DNA of 5,896 nucleotides. Origin: Caldisericaceae bacterium. GTDB taxonomy: Bacteria; Caldisericota; Caldisericia; Caldisericales; Caldisericaceae. The notes under the pieces are model-generated. The model worked only from the letters and a program-made list of their open reading frames with translations, did no database searches and was not told where the DNA came from. The DNA is taken from NCBI GenBank assembly GCA_021161495.1, contig JAGHAO010000113.1, positions 1 through 5,896 of the forward strand. Direction: 5' to 3'. Of the stretch, positions 1-5,851 are shown piece after piece; the stretch's first letter is position 1, and each line of letters opens with the position of its first letter. A program made the translations under genes and the position numbers.

Positions 1-1
1 C

Positions 2-514
2 GCGATGCTAATCGTCTCGTTGCTTATTTTACTGGATGACGGACGGCCTATATTTTATCTTCAGGATCGAGCGGGGTTTAACGGTAAAGTCTTCAAAACA
101 ATTAAATTTAGAACAATGATAAAGGATGCTGAGAAAGAAACGGGCGCTGTTTTGTCTACCGAGAATGACCCGCGTGTGACAAGGATCGGCAAATTTCTTC
201 GTAAAACAGGGCTTGACGAAGTGCCGCAATTTATAAATGTTTTGAGGGGAGAAATGAGTGTTGTGGGACCGAGGCCCGAACGTCCCGAACTTATAGAAAA
301 GATTAAAAAAGACGTGCCGGATTTTGAATTAAGGCTGAAGGTAAAGCCGGGAATCACGGGGTTTGCCCAACTTGCCGGAAGATACGATACTCCTTTTGAT
401 GAAAAATTAAAAATGGATCTGATTTACGCAAAGCAAAAATTCCTTTTCTTTACGGATATTTATGTTATTTTGAATACAGTTAAACTGTTTTTCCTACCTA
501 AAAAAAGAAAATAG
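2..514 (+). CDS. Bacterial sugar transferase (undecaprenyl-phosphate sugar-1-phosphate transferase family), 5'-truncated by window edge
   Basis: Enzymes of this family move a sugar-1-phosphate from a nucleotide sugar to undecaprenyl phosphate at the inner face of the cytoplasmic membrane. This is the first step in making capsule, exopolysaccharide or O-antigen units. The visible 169 residues (counted from the ATG at 5) carry the family's cytoplasmic catalytic core in order: a short hydrophobic end of a membrane segment (residues 2-10), DDGRPIFYLQDRAGFNG, KFRTM (34-38), the Asp-Glu pair of LDEVPQ (70-75), VGPRPERPE (88-95) and KPGITGFAQ (114-122). A basic tail, PKKRK, ends it. The frame is open to the window edge and the usual N-terminal membrane helix is missing, so the ATG at 5 is almost certainly internal. 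The substrate sugar and any N-terminal CoA-binding-like domain cannot be told. Forty-three bases separate it from the next gene, whose function is unrelated, so it may close a polysaccharide operon. The family call is firm. Confidence 0.93.
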   Translation, partial: AMLIVSLLILLDDGRPIFYLQDRAGFNGKVFKTIKFRTMIKDAEKETGAVLSTENDPRVTRIGKFLRKTGLDEVPQFINVLRGEMSVVGPRPERPELIEKIKKDVPDFELRLKVKPGITGFAQLAGRYDTPFDEKLKMDLIYAKQKFLFFTDIYVILNTVKLFFLPKKRK

Positions 515-540
515 AAGCGAAACTGGACGGAACAAAAGAC

Positions 541-546
541 GAGGAG
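541..546 (+). promoter_or_regulatory. Shine-Dalgarno site for etfB
   Basis: GAGGAG lies 11 bases before the GTG at 558. The spacing is a little long, but no better start lies nearby and the protein begins at the conserved MRIGVLVKQVP-type N-terminus of EtfB, so the site supports GTG as the start. The 515-557 gap shows no clear -35/-10 promoter that I can defend. Confidence 0.55.
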
Positions 547-557
547 AAAACGAGATA

Positions 558-1346
558 GTGAGAATAGGGGTTCTTGTGAAGCAAGTGCCGGCCACCGAGA
601 ACGTGAAGATTGACGAAAAAACCGGCGTTATGATGAGAAGCGGGGCCGAATCCGAGTTGAATCCGCTGGATATGTATGCCGTGGAAGAAGCGGTAAGGAT
701 CAAGGAAAGGCTGGGTGGTGAGGTGGTTGTTTTGTCGATGGGGCCTCCTTCCGCGGAATATGCGGTAAGGGACGCGCTTTCAATGGGATGCGACAGGGGA
801 TTTCTCATTTCGGATAGGCTTTTTGCGGGTTCGGATACGCTTGCGACCGCCCGTATTCTTTCTGCCGCCATTTTGAAATTGGGCGGTTTCGATATGATTT
901 TTGCGGGAGAGCGCGCAACCGACGGAGAAACAGGGCAGGTAGGCCCCGGGGTTGCGGCGCGCCTCGGCGTTTCGCTGATCACTTATGTCAGAAAAATATC
1001 CGATGTGGATAATTTCCGCGTCGTTGCGGAACGTGCGGTCGAAGAGGGAACGGAGATTGTGGAAGCCGCTCTTCCCGCGCTTATAACGGTCGTGAAAGAA
1101 ATAAACGAGCCGCGCGTTCCCGACCTCGCCGGGAAAATCGGTTCGATGTTTGCGCAAATTCCCGTCCTTTCCGGAAAAGACATATCGATAAACAAGGAGA
1201 AAGTCGGATTAAAAGGTTCTCCCACGCGTGTAGCAAAGGTGTTTTATCCGAAACTAACGAGAAACGGCAGAATAATCGACGGGAAAGACCCGGAGAAAGC
1301 GGTTGCGGAACTTATTCGCTTCCTGAAAGAAAAATCGATTTTGTGA
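558..1346 (+). CDS. etfB: Electron transfer flavoprotein beta subunit (EtfB/LctB-like), probably bifurcating type
   Basis: EtfB pairs with EtfA in a soluble flavoprotein that relays electrons between a dehydrogenase and other carriers. The 262 residues match the family's usual length. Visible landmarks are the N-terminal VLVKQVPATENVKID (6-19), NPLDMYAVEEAVRIKE (35-50), VVVLSMGPPSAE (56-67), AGSDTLATA (90-98), GERATDGETGQVGP (117-130), NEPRVPDLAGKI (183-194) and GLKGSPTRV (217-225). In ordinary respiratory ETFs the 120-130 region binds AMP. The DGxTxQVGP form seen here is, from family knowledge, typical of ETFs that hold a second FAD and bind NAD(H) for electron bifurcation or confurcation. 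The start is GTG, supported by GAGGAG upstream and by the conserved N-terminus. The stop overlaps the next start by four bases (GTGA), which points to translational coupling with the alpha subunit. The subunit call is very sure; the bifurcating type is an inference from motif and neighbours. Confidence 0.95.
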   Translation: MRIGVLVKQVPATENVKIDEKTGVMMRSGAESELNPLDMYAVEEAVRIKERLGGEVVVLSMGPPSAEYAVRDALSMGCDRGFLISDRLFAGSDTLATARILSAAILKLGGFDMIFAGERATDGETGQVGPGVAARLGVSLITYVRKISDVDNFRVVAERAVEEGTEIVEAALPALITVVKEINEPRVPDLAGKIGSMFAQIPVLSGKDISINKEKVGLKGSPTRVAKVFYPKLTRNGRIIDGKDPEKAVAELIRFLKEKSIL

Positions 1347-2368
1347 GGCGTGCTGTGGGTAATTTCGGCGGAGTTTGGATTCTTGCGGAACAAAGGAACG
1401 GTAAAATAAGAGGCGTTTCTTACGAACTGCTTTCCTGGGGGAGGGACATTGCGGACAAACTTCAAGCACCGCTTGTTGCCGTTGTCCTCGGCAGCGGCCT
1501 GAAAAAAGATGCGGAGTCTTTTATTTTCCGCGGAGCGGACGAGGTTATCGCGGTTGACGAGCCGCCCCTTGCATTCGATGCCCCCGATGCGCATTCCGCG
1601 GTTTTGGAATTCTTAGTGCGGAAACACAAACCGGAAGTCTTCATCGCTTTGGCAACAACTTACAGCAGGACGGTGATGCCTATGCTTGCGGTAAAACTGG
1701 AAACAGGCCTCACCGCTGACTGCACGAGCCTCGACGTTGAGGGGGGAACGCGCCTTTTGATACAAACAAGGCCTGCAATAGGCGGCAACGTGATGGCAAC
1801 AATCAAAACTCCGTTCACAAAACCGCAGATGGCAACGGTGCGTCCCGGCGCGAGAAAACCGCCGAAAGAAGACAAAACAAGAATCGGTAAGATTGTTTTC
1901 GAGAAAGTTCCGGAGAGCCTTTTGAAATCTTCCGTTAAACTTGTCGGGTTCGTGAAGGACGAAACTTCCGAGATTCCTTTGCAAGAAGCGGACGTTGTGG
2001 TTGCCGGAGGCAAAGGGATGAAAAACGCGAAAAGTTTTGAAATGCTTTTCGAAATTGCCGAACTGTTGAACGGTGCAGTGGGCGCTTCACGCCAGGCGGT
2101 GGATATGGGGTGGATTTCTTATGCACACCAAATCGGACTTTCCGGAAAAACGGTAAACCCGAAGCTTTACATCGCAGCGGGCATTTCAGGTGCGGTTCAG
2201 CACATTGCGGGAATGTCTTCTTCGCGCTATATAGTTGCAATAAACAAAGATCCTGATGCGAACATATTCAAAGTTGCGGATTTCGGAATCACGGGTGACT
2301 TGTTTGAAATCCTTCCGCTTTTGATTAAAGCGCTTAAAGAGGAGGGCAAAAAAAATGAACGAATTTGA
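1343..2368 (+). CDS. etfA: Electron transfer flavoprotein alpha subunit (EtfA/LctC-like), without N-terminal ferredoxin domain
   Basis: EtfA carries the mobile FAD domain that shuttles electrons from EtfB to the partner dehydrogenase. The 341-residue product has the N-terminal domain (VWILAEQRNGKI, 11-22; TTYSRTVMPMLAVKL near 105-119) and a well-kept C-terminal FAD domain: ADVVVAGGKGMKN (216-228), GASRQAVD (247-254), GLSGKTVNPKLYIAAG (265-280), SGAVQHIAGM (282-291) and NKDPDANIFKVADFGITGD (301-319). The usual GQTGK loop reads GLSGK here. There is no cysteine-rich ferredoxin extension at the N-terminus, as some lactate-dehydrogenase-linked EtfA proteins have. The GTG at 1343 overlaps the etfB stop. 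A second in-frame GTG at 1355, six bases after TGAGG, would give a start closer to the family norm and is a real alternative. The 3' end overlaps the dehydrogenase start by 14 bases. The family call is very sure; the exact start is not. Confidence 0.95.
   Translation: MRRAVGNFGGVWILAEQRNGKIRGVSYELLSWGRDIADKLQAPLVAVVLGSGLKKDAESFIFRGADEVIAVDEPPLAFDAPDAHSAVLEFLVRKHKPEVFIALATTYSRTVMPMLAVKLETGLTADCTSLDVEGGTRLLIQTRPAIGGNVMATIKTPFTKPQMATVRPGARKPPKEDKTRIGKIVFEKVPESLLKSSVKLVGFVKDETSEIPLQEADVVVAGGKGMKNAKSFEMLFEIAELLNGAVGASRQAVDMGWISYAHQIGLSGKTVNPKLYIAAGISGAVQHIAGMSSSRYIVAINKDPDANIFKVADFGITGDLFEILPLLIKALKEEGKKNERI
2340..2346 (+). promoter_or_regulatory. Strong Shine-Dalgarno site for the dehydrogenase gene, inside etfA
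   Basis: AGGAGGG sits eight bases before the ATG at 2355 and inside the last codons of etfA. It is the best ribosome binding site in the window. It fixes the dehydrogenase start and suggests that this subunit is translated by independent initiation as well as by coupling. Confidence 0.8.
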
Positions 2369-3776
2369 AAAAGTAGGGGTTTCGTTTGTAAAAGACCTGA
2401 GGCGGATTGTCGGCGAGCGCGCCGTGATTTACGAAGACAGGGAAGCGCTCGAGGCGTATTCTTCCGATGAAAGCGGGGGCGTTTATTATTCGCATCTGCC
2501 GGAAGTTGTCGTAAAACCCGAAAATGCGAAACAGATTTCCGAGATAGTGAAACTCGCAGGAGACGCACGCGTGCCGATAACTCCGCGCGGCGCGGGGAGC
2601 GGCCTTGCGGGAGGTGCTGTTCCGATATACGGAGGGGTGGTTATTTCTTTTGAACGGATGAATAAAATTCTCGAGATAGACGAGGAAAACCTCGTTGCCG
2701 TTTCCGAACCCGGTGTCGTAACGAACGACCTTTGCAAAAAAGTTGCGGAGAGAAACCTTTATTATGCCGGGTATCCGATGAGTGTGGAGACGAGTTTTAT
2801 CGGAGGCAACGTTGCGACCAATGCCGGAGGAAGCAAGGTAATAAAATACGGCAACACCGTGCATCACATATTGGGCGTCGAAGCGGTTCTCCCGAGCGGA
2901 GAAACCGTCCGTTTCGGCGGAAAGAGAAGGAAAGATTCCAGCGGGTACGATTTTGTCCGTTTGCTTGCAGGCTCCGAAGGCACGCTTGCCTTGTTTACGA
3001 AGATTTTCGTAAACCTCATTCCTTTGCCCGGAAAGACTGTGGATTTGCTCGTGCCGTTCAAAAGCACGGAAGACGCCGTCAGGAACGTGGCGGTTGCGAT
3101 AAAAGAGGGTGGAGTTTTGCCGACTGCCGTGGAATTCATAGACAAACTCTCCGTAAAACTCGGAGAAAAGTACAATAACGTGGTTCTTCCTTTTTCGGAT
3201 ACCGCGGAGGCTTACCTCATTGTCCAGTTCGAAGGAAAGAGCAGGGAGGAACTTGAAAAGATATACGTCAACGCCGGCAAGGCTTTGATTTCTCACGGGG
3301 CAATGAATGTGTTTGTTGCTGACAACAGGACAAACTCCGACAAAATTTGGAAAGTCCGCAGAAATTGGCTGGAGGGGATAAAGGCATTCGATCCGTACGT
3401 GCCGACCGGCGACGTGGTTGTCCCTACATCGGAGATTCCTAAAATTATCGATTTTATAAAAATTCTTTCGAAAGAAAGCGGAGTGAAAATTCCGGTTGCA
3501 GGGCACGCAGCCGACGGGAATTTGCATCCTGCGCCTATGAAGCCGGAAGATATGAACCCTGCCGCGTGGAAAGATTATTCGGAGGAAATCCTTGACAAAA
3601 TCGCCTTGAAGGCGGCGGAACTCGGGGGCGCGGTAAGCGGGGAGCACGGAATAGGGTTTATAAAAAAGAGAGTCCTCGCCGAGACAAAACCCGCGCAGGT
3701 GAGTATTATGAGATCTTTAAAAAGGGTTTTCGACCCGAACGGGATACTGAACCCGGGGAAATTGTTCGACTTATGA
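2355..3776 (+). CDS. FAD-linked 2-hydroxyacid dehydrogenase, GlcD/LctD family (probable ETF-linked D-lactate dehydrogenase)
   Basis: Members of this family (GlcD, D-lactate dehydrogenase, LctD) oxidise a 2-hydroxyacid to the 2-oxoacid using bound FAD. The 473 residues are full length. The N-terminal FAD-binding (PCMH/VAO) domain shows ITPRGAGSGLAGGAVP (75-90), VSEPGVVTNDL (116-126), FIGGNVATNAGGSKVIKYG (148-166), GVEAVLPSGE (174-183) and GSEGTLALFTK (206-216). The C-terminal FAD-oxidase domain shows DVVVPTSEIP (353-362), GHAADGNLHP (383-392, with candidate metal-binding His384 and His391), SGEHGIG (428-434) and the closing FDPNGILNPGKLF. No iron-sulfur motif is present, so electrons would leave through a partner protein. 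The order etfB-etfA-dehydrogenase is the same as lctBCD of Acetobacterium woodii, where the complex reduces NAD+ with lactate while oxidising reduced ferredoxin. D-lactate is therefore the likeliest substrate; glycolate or another 2-hydroxyacid remains possible. The stop overlaps the next start (ATGA). Confidence 0.93.
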   Translation: MNEFEKVGVSFVKDLRRIVGERAVIYEDREALEAYSSDESGGVYYSHLPEVVVKPENAKQISEIVKLAGDARVPITPRGAGSGLAGGAVPIYGGVVISFERMNKILEIDEENLVAVSEPGVVTNDLCKKVAERNLYYAGYPMSVETSFIGGNVATNAGGSKVIKYGNTVHHILGVEAVLPSGETVRFGGKRRKDSSGYDFVRLLAGSEGTLALFTKIFVNLIPLPGKTVDLLVPFKSTEDAVRNVAVAIKEGGVLPTAVEFIDKLSVKLGEKYNNVVLPFSDTAEAYLIVQFEGKSREELEKIYVNAGKALISHGAMNVFVADNRTNSDKIWKVRRNWLEGIKAFDPYVPTGDVVVPTSEIPKIIDFIKILSKESGVKIPVAGHAADGNLHPAPMKPEDMNPAAWKDYSEEILDKIALKAAELGGAVSGEHGIGFIKKRVLAETKPAQVSIMRSLKRVFDPNGILNPGKLFDL

Positions 3777-5248
3777 AAAGAAGAAAGTTTTTAAAAGCAT
3801 TTGCTTTCGCATTGTTTTTTTTGTTTTTGTTCGCAATTCTTGCGCCGAATTTCACGTTTACGGAAGCACACGGAAGGAACTTCTGTTTCGTCCCGAAATC
3901 TCTGTTGCTTTCCTATCCGGAGAAACGCGGGGATTTTGCATCCTGCTATACTTCCCCTCCGCAGGCGGTAAAGGATTGGCTTTGCAATTTTGACGTTGTT
4001 GAAATAGGCGGAGTGGGAGACATAGCCTCGCAGGAAACGTTGAATTACCTGAAAAGGCGCGGAGTTAAAAAACTGTTTTGCTATGATTGGATGCCGGCGG
4101 TTTACTATTACATAAGCGGTGAAAATTACGATTTTACCAATTGGGTTTACGAAAACAGGCAAATTGCCGCCCTGAACCCGAACGGCCCGTTCCCGCACAC
4201 GGCGGAAATGGGATACGACTTTGCATTTGCAAAAGATTATTACCTCGATTTCGGAAACAAAGAAGTGATAAAGAGAAGGGTTTCTTTTATTACAAAAATA
4301 ATTTCAGAAAATTCTTACTCCGGCGTTTTTTGGGATTGGGCACCCGGAGTTTTCATAAACGAGCCGGAATTTTCCGTGATGAAAAATAACTTTGCGCAGA
4401 GGCACCCCGGAGAAAAATATTCCGATGCCGTGGGCGAATTTTACTCCGTTTTGCGGAAAAAGTGCGACAATATAGGGATTGAAATCTTCACTAACCAGGG
4501 TTACAGAAACGCAAAAAACGTTCTTCCTTATGTGGATTACGATATGGCGGAGTCTTATGCGGTGGATTACTTTTATCCGGGAAAGAAAATATGCGTGAAA
4601 GGTTACGGCGAAATTGATATGCCGCAAACTCTGTATTTCCCGGTGAGCCCCGACGGGCACCCGAGTTTTTATGATACGCTTTTCTATGCGGGTTATGTTA
4701 AGAACCTCGTTAAAAAATACGGAAGCGGGCATTTCAAAAAATTCGTGTTTATGAACTATGCGGCGCCCGAGTTTATTTACGACAAAGACAGTGAAGAGTA
4801 TCTCGCACACCCTCCGAAAGATGCGATATATTTGTCGTTTGCAACGGCGAAACTTGTTGACGAAACTGCGTATCTCGAAGTGCCGTTTGATAAAAACCTT
4901 GAAAAGGACAGAGTTTACTTTGTCCGCCTCGGAAAGGCGTTCGGGGAGAATTTTGCCGTAAACAAAAAAGAGGGTTTTGCCGTGCGCTATTTCGAGAACG
5001 GAATTTCTCTCGTTTACTTCGGAGATAAAACCGAAAAAACGATTACCCTCGAAAGCGAATTTATTCCGAAATCCTCTTACTTCTTCGACGTTTACTCGGG
5101 CAAATGGGAAAAGTTCGGCGGAGGCAAAATCACTTTGCACATAAAAACGCGCAAAGACCCGCTCACCGGGAAAACCATACCCGCAGGCAGGATCATAATA
5201 TATAACAAACACTTTTTGAAACCTCTTCCTGTAATTCTGCCTTTCTGA
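3773..5248 (+). CDS. Secreted or membrane-anchored putative TIM-barrel glycoside hydrolase-like protein, family not assigned
   Basis: I do not recognise a named family. The 491 residues begin with a basic stretch (MKRRK) and a hydrophobic segment (about 9-24). This could be a signal peptide cleaved after TEA (30-32) or an uncleaved anchor; there is no lipobox cysteine. The rest reads like a glycosidase barrel: strand-like segments DVVEIGG (74-80) and KKLFCYDWMP (99-108), then SGVFWDWAPG (183-192) with Asp188 where barrel enzymes often place a catalytic acid, then EIFTNQG (237-243) and VDYDMAESY (254-262) with Asp257 and Glu260 as further candidates. From about 376 a beta-rich domain follows. 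RYFENGISLVYFG (405-417) and FFDVYSGKW (437-445) resemble the C-terminal beta domain of such enzymes. The fold call is inference from motif shape. Its ATG overlaps the dehydrogenase stop by four bases, and only a weak GGGGAA lies 12 bases upstream, so translation is probably coupled. Its role beside lactate oxidation is unexplained. Confidence 0.8.
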   Translation: MKRRKFLKAFAFALFFLFLFAILAPNFTFTEAHGRNFCFVPKSLLLSYPEKRGDFASCYTSPPQAVKDWLCNFDVVEIGGVGDIASQETLNYLKRRGVKKLFCYDWMPAVYYYISGENYDFTNWVYENRQIAALNPNGPFPHTAEMGYDFAFAKDYYLDFGNKEVIKRRVSFITKIISENSYSGVFWDWAPGVFINEPEFSVMKNNFAQRHPGEKYSDAVGEFYSVLRKKCDNIGIEIFTNQGYRNAKNVLPYVDYDMAESYAVDYFYPGKKICVKGYGEIDMPQTLYFPVSPDGHPSFYDTLFYAGYVKNLVKKYGSGHFKKFVFMNYAAPEFIYDKDSEEYLAHPPKDAIYLSFATAKLVDETAYLEVPFDKNLEKDRVYFVRLGKAFGENFAVNKKEGFAVRYFENGISLVYFGDKTEKTITLESEFIPKSSYFFDVYSGKWEKFGGGKITLHIKTRKDPLTGKTIPAGRIIIYNKHFLKPLPVILPF

Positions 5249-5484
5249 CGCTTTCGGGAATCTCTTGCAAATCCTCTGTTTATCGGCATTTTACAGATTG
5301 AGGTATTTTCCCGGAAGTTCGAACGAAAATTTGGAGAAGGGAAAGCGCATAAACAGTGCATTCATAGAAATGCGAAATTTGCCGAAGCGTGTATTTTTCG
5401 GTAAAAATGCAAAATCCTCCTCCTATATAACTATGTCATTTCTTTTTTCTAATTGTTTTATCAAGCAATGTACGGATTGTAAAG
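5249..5484. other. Intergenic stretch without a convincing gene; one imperfect hairpin
   Basis: No frame here shows a protein-like sequence. The one structure I see is an imperfect hairpin at 5378-5405: TTTGCCGAA pairs with TTCGGTAAA (nine pairs including one G-U) around a 10-base loop. It is not followed by a T tract, so it is not a standard terminator. A T-rich stretch near 5439-5448 has no stem before it. A TATATAA string at 5424-5430 lacks a fitting -35 box. How transcription of the upstream operon ends is unclear. Confidence 0.5.
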
Positions 5485-5499
5485 ACATCTCAGGGCTAC
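5485..5499 (-). repeat. Partial palindromic repeat element (solo outer arm)
   Basis: ACATCTCAGGGCTAC matches the end of the right-hand (inverted) repeat arms at 5699-5713 and 5837-5851, with the last bases changed from GTGAC to CTAC. Read on the minus strand it begins GTAGCCCTGAGATGT. It is only the outer half of an arm and cannot form the complete hairpin, so it is probably a decayed or truncated copy. Confidence 0.55.
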
Positions 5500-5507
5500 G
5501 GGTAGGG

Positions 5508-5550
5508 GTCATTCTGGAGGAACGAACGAAGTGAGTGACGAAGAATCTCG
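5508..5550 (+). repeat. Palindromic repeat element, variant with long purine-rich loop
   Basis: It starts GTCATTCT and ends AGAATCTCG, the same ends as the other left arms. ATTCT (5511-5515) can pair with AGAAT (5542-5546). The short CTTGT loop of the other copies is replaced by a 26-base purine-rich insert (GGAGGAACGAACGAAG and so on). The GTC start and CTCG end place it in the same family as the elements that follow. Confidence 0.65.
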
Positions 5551-5567
5551 TATTTTGCCTTTTCTTT

Positions 5568-5595
5568 GTCATCCTGCACTTGTTTCAGCATCTCG
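5568..5595 (+). repeat. Palindromic repeat element, solo left arm with imperfect stem
   Basis: GTC, an 8-base arm, the CTTGT loop (5579-5583), the second 8-base arm and CTCG follow in order. The arms ATCCTGCA and TTCAGCAT pair at six of eight positions. The loop and flanks are identical to those of the two copies downstream. A T-rich run follows at 5597-5610. No matching inverted arm follows before the next element. Confidence 0.7.
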
Positions 5596-5610
5596 TATTT
5601 CTTCTTTTTT

Positions 5611-5713
5611 GTCGTGCTGAACTTGTTTCAGCACCTCGTCTTTTTCCGCTTTCGGAGCGACTTTAATGAACGAATTAAAAACGAGACCCTGAGTTAATAC
5701 ATTTCAGGGTGAC
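5611..5713 (+). repeat. Composite repeat unit A: two inverted copies of one hairpin element (REP/BIME-like)
   Basis: The left arm (5611-5645) is GTC, then stem GTGCTGAA (5614-5621), loop CTTGT, stem TTCAGCAC (5627-5634), then CTCGTCTTTTT. The right arm (5677-5713), read on the minus strand, is GTC, ACCCTGAA, a longer loop, TCAGGGT, then CTCGTTTTT. It is therefore the same element inverted. The two arms flank a 31-base spacer. The arms can also pair with each other through CTCGTCTTTTT and AAAAACGAG, and through GTC and GAC at the ends, giving a cloverleaf-like fold. The left hairpin followed by CTCGTCTTTTT also resembles a Rho-independent terminator. Confidence 0.85.
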
Positions 5714-5722
5714 AACTAAAAA

Positions 5723-5826
5723 GTCATTCCGAACTTGTTTCGGAATCTCGTCTTTTTATGCTTTTAGGGTGTACCTTGATAAAAAAATTAAAAACAAGAC
5801 CTCGAGTTAATACGCCTCAGGGTGAC
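5723..5826 (+). repeat. Composite repeat unit B: direct copy of unit A with diverged stems
   Basis: It repeats unit A nine bases later with nearly the same length (104 against 103) and the same order. The left arm (5723-5757) has stem ATTCCGAA (5726-5733), loop CTTGT and TTCGGAAT (5739-5746), then CTCGTCTTTTT. A 32-base spacer follows, and then the right arm (5790-5826) with AAAAACAAG and ending CAGGGTGAC. The right hairpin is weaker: ACCTCGAG against CTCAGGGT pairs at seven of eight positions, one of them G-T. The spacers of A and B are much less alike than the arms. Confidence 0.85.
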
Positions 5827-5836
5827 GGGGAAGGAG

Positions 5837-5851
5837 ACATCTCAGGGTGAC
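5837..5851 (-). repeat. Solo outer arm of the palindromic repeat
   Basis: ACATCTCAGGGTGAC matches the end of the right arm of unit A (5699-5713) at 14 of 15 positions. The stem partner on its left is missing. A more decayed trace, GACATTTCAAGGAGAG at about 5862-5877, follows. Both lie in a purine-rich stretch (5827-5891). Confidence 0.6.

Noticed and set aside
476..488. ACAGTTAAACTGT followed by a T run, as a terminator between the sugar transferase and etfB
   Set aside because: It lies inside the sugar transferase coding sequence, the usable stem is only about four pairs of low G+C, and the T run encodes the Phe codons near the C-terminus.
2334..3647. A long open minus-strand frame of 437 codons across the dehydrogenase gene
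   Set aside because: It mirrors the whole GlcD/LctD gene, whose protein has clear family motifs. The minus product is rich in Arg, Phe and His with no domain, as expected for a shadow frame.
4304..5212. A 302-codon minus-strand frame across the putative glycosidase gene
   Set aside because: The product is an Arg/Phe/Val-rich shadow with no motif. The + frame has an export signal, coupling to the operon and a plausible fold.
5231..5264. A possible decayed repeat arm over the end of the glycosidase-like gene (AATTCTG ... CGGGAATCTC)
   Set aside because: Only the last part, TTCGGGAATCTC, resembles the repeat ends. The loop and GTC start are missing, and the match is short enough to be chance.
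5424..5431. TATATAAC as a -10 promoter box
   Set aside because: No acceptable -35 box lies 16-18 bases upstream and no gene starts shortly downstream within the window.
5265..5534. An 89-codon + frame starting with TTG in the tail region
   Set aside because: The start is weak with no good ribosome site, the product has no recognisable domain or protein-like pattern, and the frame runs into the palindromic repeat at 5508-5550.
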